Of a DNA stretch of 7,172 nt, positions 5,992-7,172 are shown one piece after another (the stretch's first letter is position 1; each line of letters opens with the position of its first letter). The notes beneath the pieces were generated by a model. The model did no database searches, was not told the origin of the DNA, and saw only the letters and a list, made by a program, of their open reading frames with translations. Source of the DNA: Ardenticatenales bacterium (GTDB taxonomy: Bacteria > Chloroflexota > Anaerolineae > Ardenticatenales > Ardenticatenaceae); assembly GCA_013812995.1 (NCBI GenBank), contig JACCSL010000960.1, positions 1-7,172 of the forward strand, written 5' to 3'. Made by a program: the position numbers and the translations under genes.

Positions 5992-6062
5992 GACAGGTGA
6001 AAGTCCCGTTGATCATCAAGACAGTCTGGGGCGTTGGGCATAGATTGGTGGGAGGGCAATGA
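5988..6062 (+). pseudogene. C-terminal remnant of an OmpR-family response regulator, now a 24-codon micro-ORF
   Basis: The frame from ATG 5988 to TGA 6062 ends in PLIIKTVWGVGHRLVGGQ (codons from 6006). This is the conserved end of the winged-helix domain of OmpR/PhoB regulators (consensus about I-x-T-V-[RW]-G-V-G-Y-[RK]-[LF]). Its stop overlaps the histidine kinase start as ATGA (6059-6062), the usual junction of regulator-kinase operons. No receiver domain, and no more than about 18-20 residues of the DNA-binding domain, remain; upstream DNA is the phospholipase 3' end. The micro-ORF's ATG also overlaps the phospholipase stop as ATGA (5988-5991) and has GGAG at 5978-5981, 6 nt upstream, so it may still be translated. 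It cannot be a working regulator. Either a fossil at a rearrangement breakpoint or a leader retained for translational coupling fits. Position and motif agree independently, so I am fairly sure of the origin. Confidence 0.75.
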
Positions 6063-7172
6063 CACTCCGTCAACGTTTAACAGGCAGTTACATCTACGTG
6101 GCACTGGCCGGGCTGCTCCTGGCGAGTCTCGCGGGGGCTGTGCTGGCGCGTACCTTCCAGGTCCGTGCCGCTGAGCGCAGCGTTCGCCTGCTGACCGCTG
6201 TGGTAGCCTCCGGCGTCGAGGCTCCTATCGAGGATCGGCTTCCCAATGTAGCGGCGCTGGAGCAATTGGCCCACGCGGAAGGGGTTCGTCTCCTTCTGGT
6301 CGAGCCGGATGGAACGGTGCATCAGGACAGCCAGAACTCGCTGGAAGATGATAAATTGCCGGTGGGCGATCTTCTCAGTGAGGAAGCGATCAACACCCGG
6401 GTGGTACGGCAGCTTGATATGGAGGGAGAGTCCTATTTTATCAGCCCAGTACCGTTGGAGGCAGAGGACAATCGTCGCCTGCTCGTGGCTATAAAGAGCG
6501 GTAGCCTGCTGGATGCCTGGTACTGGTTACTACCTATGGTGATAGCACTGTGTGCGCTGGGTACGCTCGCGGCCTGGGTAGCAGGCTCTCAGATAGCACA
6601 GCGAATCGCGCGCCCTGTCGAGGCCCTCAAGGTGGCGGCGGACAAGATTACTGAAGGCGATTATGAGGTGCGGGTCGATGCGCCCTTGGACATCACCGAG
6701 CTTCAGACGCTCTCCAAGTCCTTCAACATGATGGCCGATGAGGTGCGCAGCGCCCGCCAGACCCAGAGAGACTTTCTTGCCAATGTCAGCCATGACCTGC
6801 GCACCCCGCTGACTTCTATTCAAGGCTTCAGCCAGGCCCTCATGGATGGGGCGGTACCCGAGGAGCAGGGCGCGCGCGTCGCCGGGATTATCTACAACGA
6901 GGCCACCCGCCTGAGCCGGCTCGTGCAGGATCTGCTGGACCTGGCGCGCATTGAGGCGGGACGCTTCAGCATGGTGCAGCGCGATATCAACCTCAAAACG
7001 GTGCTGGAGCGCTGTAGTGAGAAGTTCAAGCCGCAGGCGGAGTCACTAGGAGTCACCTTCGAGTCGAAGATTACCAAGCGCGCGCTCCCCGTTCATGGGG
7101 ATGCGGACCGTCTGGAGCAGGTGGTCACCAACCTCATCGACAATGCGATCACCTACGCCCAGGATGGTGGAG
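6059..7172 (+). CDS. Membrane sensor histidine kinase (HAMP-HisKA-HATPase), 371 codons, cut by right edge
   Basis: The start MTLRQRLTGSY is typical of this class. Residues about 9-30 form TM1, 31-153 an extracytoplasmic sensor region (LAHAEGVRLLLVEPDGTV, small PAS/Cache-like by appearance), and 154-177 TM2 (WYWLLPMVIALCALGTLAAW). The HAMP linker spans about 179-233 (P186, E199-G200-D201). The dimerisation/phosphoacceptor helix has the H-box NVSHDLRTPLTS, with H245 as the predicted phosphorylation site. The ATPase N-box NLIDNA (358-363, Mg-binding N362) ends the window, so the G boxes are not seen. The upstream frame is stopped by TAG at 6041-6043, fixing ATG 6059 as the likely start. GGGAGG at 6050-6055 lies only 3 nt before it, a tight SD spacing, so coupling to the overlapping micro-ORF (ATGA) may matter. 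Its ancestral response regulator survives only as that remnant, so the cognate partner is missing here unless it lies elsewhere. Confidence 0.93.
   Translation, partial: MTLRQRLTGSYIYVALAGLLLASLAGAVLARTFQVRAAERSVRLLTAVVASGVEAPIEDRLPNVAALEQLAHAEGVRLLLVEPDGTVHQDSQNSLEDDKLPVGDLLSEEAINTRVVRQLDMEGESYFISPVPLEAEDNRRLLVAIKSGSLLDAWYWLLPMVIALCALGTLAAWVAGSQIAQRIARPVEALKVAADKITEGDYEVRVDAPLDITELQTLSKSFNMMADEVRSARQTQRDFLANVSHDLRTPLTSIQGFSQALMDGAVPEEQGARVAGIIYNEATRLSRLVQDLLDLARIEAGRFSMVQRDINLKTVLERCSEKFKPQAESLGVTFESKITKRALPVHGDADRLEQVVTNLIDNAITYAQDGG

Noticed and set aside
1..7172. CRISPR arrays, tRNA or rRNA genes, insertion sequences, transposase genes
   Set aside because: No regularly spaced repeats, no clover-leaf or rRNA-like stretches, no transposase motifs or terminal repeats were seen, so the breakpoint near 6000 has no visible mobile element to explain it.

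Overview
This window looks like a piece of a GC-rich, free-living, multidomain-rich bacterial chromosome. The gene types suggest Chloroflexota, possibly a Ktedonobacteria-like lineage: a zinc-ribbon/class III cyclase/AAA/TPR giant, a cNMP-binding patatin, a two-TM HAMP histidine kinase with an NVSHDLRTPLTSIQGF H-box, and an MrfA-type helicase. This placement is inference from gene style; no rRNA or other marker is present.

Layout. (i) Positions 1-254, minus strand: the first 84 codons of a DEAD/DEAH-box helicase that runs off the left edge. (ii) Positions 255-598: an AT-richer divergent control region with one sigma70-type promoter per strand (perfect TATAAT boxes at 291-296 minus and 551-556 plus), an inverted repeat, a short tandem repeat, and the 5' leader of the next gene. 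(iii) Positions 599-4261, plus: a 1220-residue signalling protein with two tandem zinc ribbons, a class III nucleotide cyclase with all canonical catalytic residues, a STAND-like AAA ATPase and a long TPR array. (iv) Positions 4333-5991, plus: a 552-residue protein with an N-terminal cyclic-nucleotide-binding domain, a degenerate MinD/ParA-like middle region and a C-terminal patatin phospholipase domain. (v) Positions 5988-6062, plus: a 24-codon micro-ORF whose last 18 residues read as the C-terminal end of an OmpR-family response regulator. (vi) Positions 6059 to the right edge, plus: a membrane sensor histidine kinase, cut off inside its ATPase domain.

How it may work together. The cyclase gene and the next gene form a plausible signal-maker/signal-receiver pair. 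The ATPase/TPR part would sense or scaffold an input, the cyclase would make a cyclic nucleotide (cAMP from its residues), and the product would bind the CAP-like domain and control lipid hydrolysis by the patatin domain. The logic resembles Pycsar and CBASS defence (cyclase plus cyclic-nucleotide-gated effector), but the architecture is different and a defence role is not shown.

The second notable point is the scar at 5988-6062. A kinase that ancestrally followed its response regulator with an ATGA overlap now follows the phospholipase, and only the regulator's last codons remain. This suggests that the cyclase-phospholipase block, or at least its right end, was joined to a two-component operon by a deletion or insertion. 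The kinase became an apparent orphan that may now be translationally coupled to the phospholipase.
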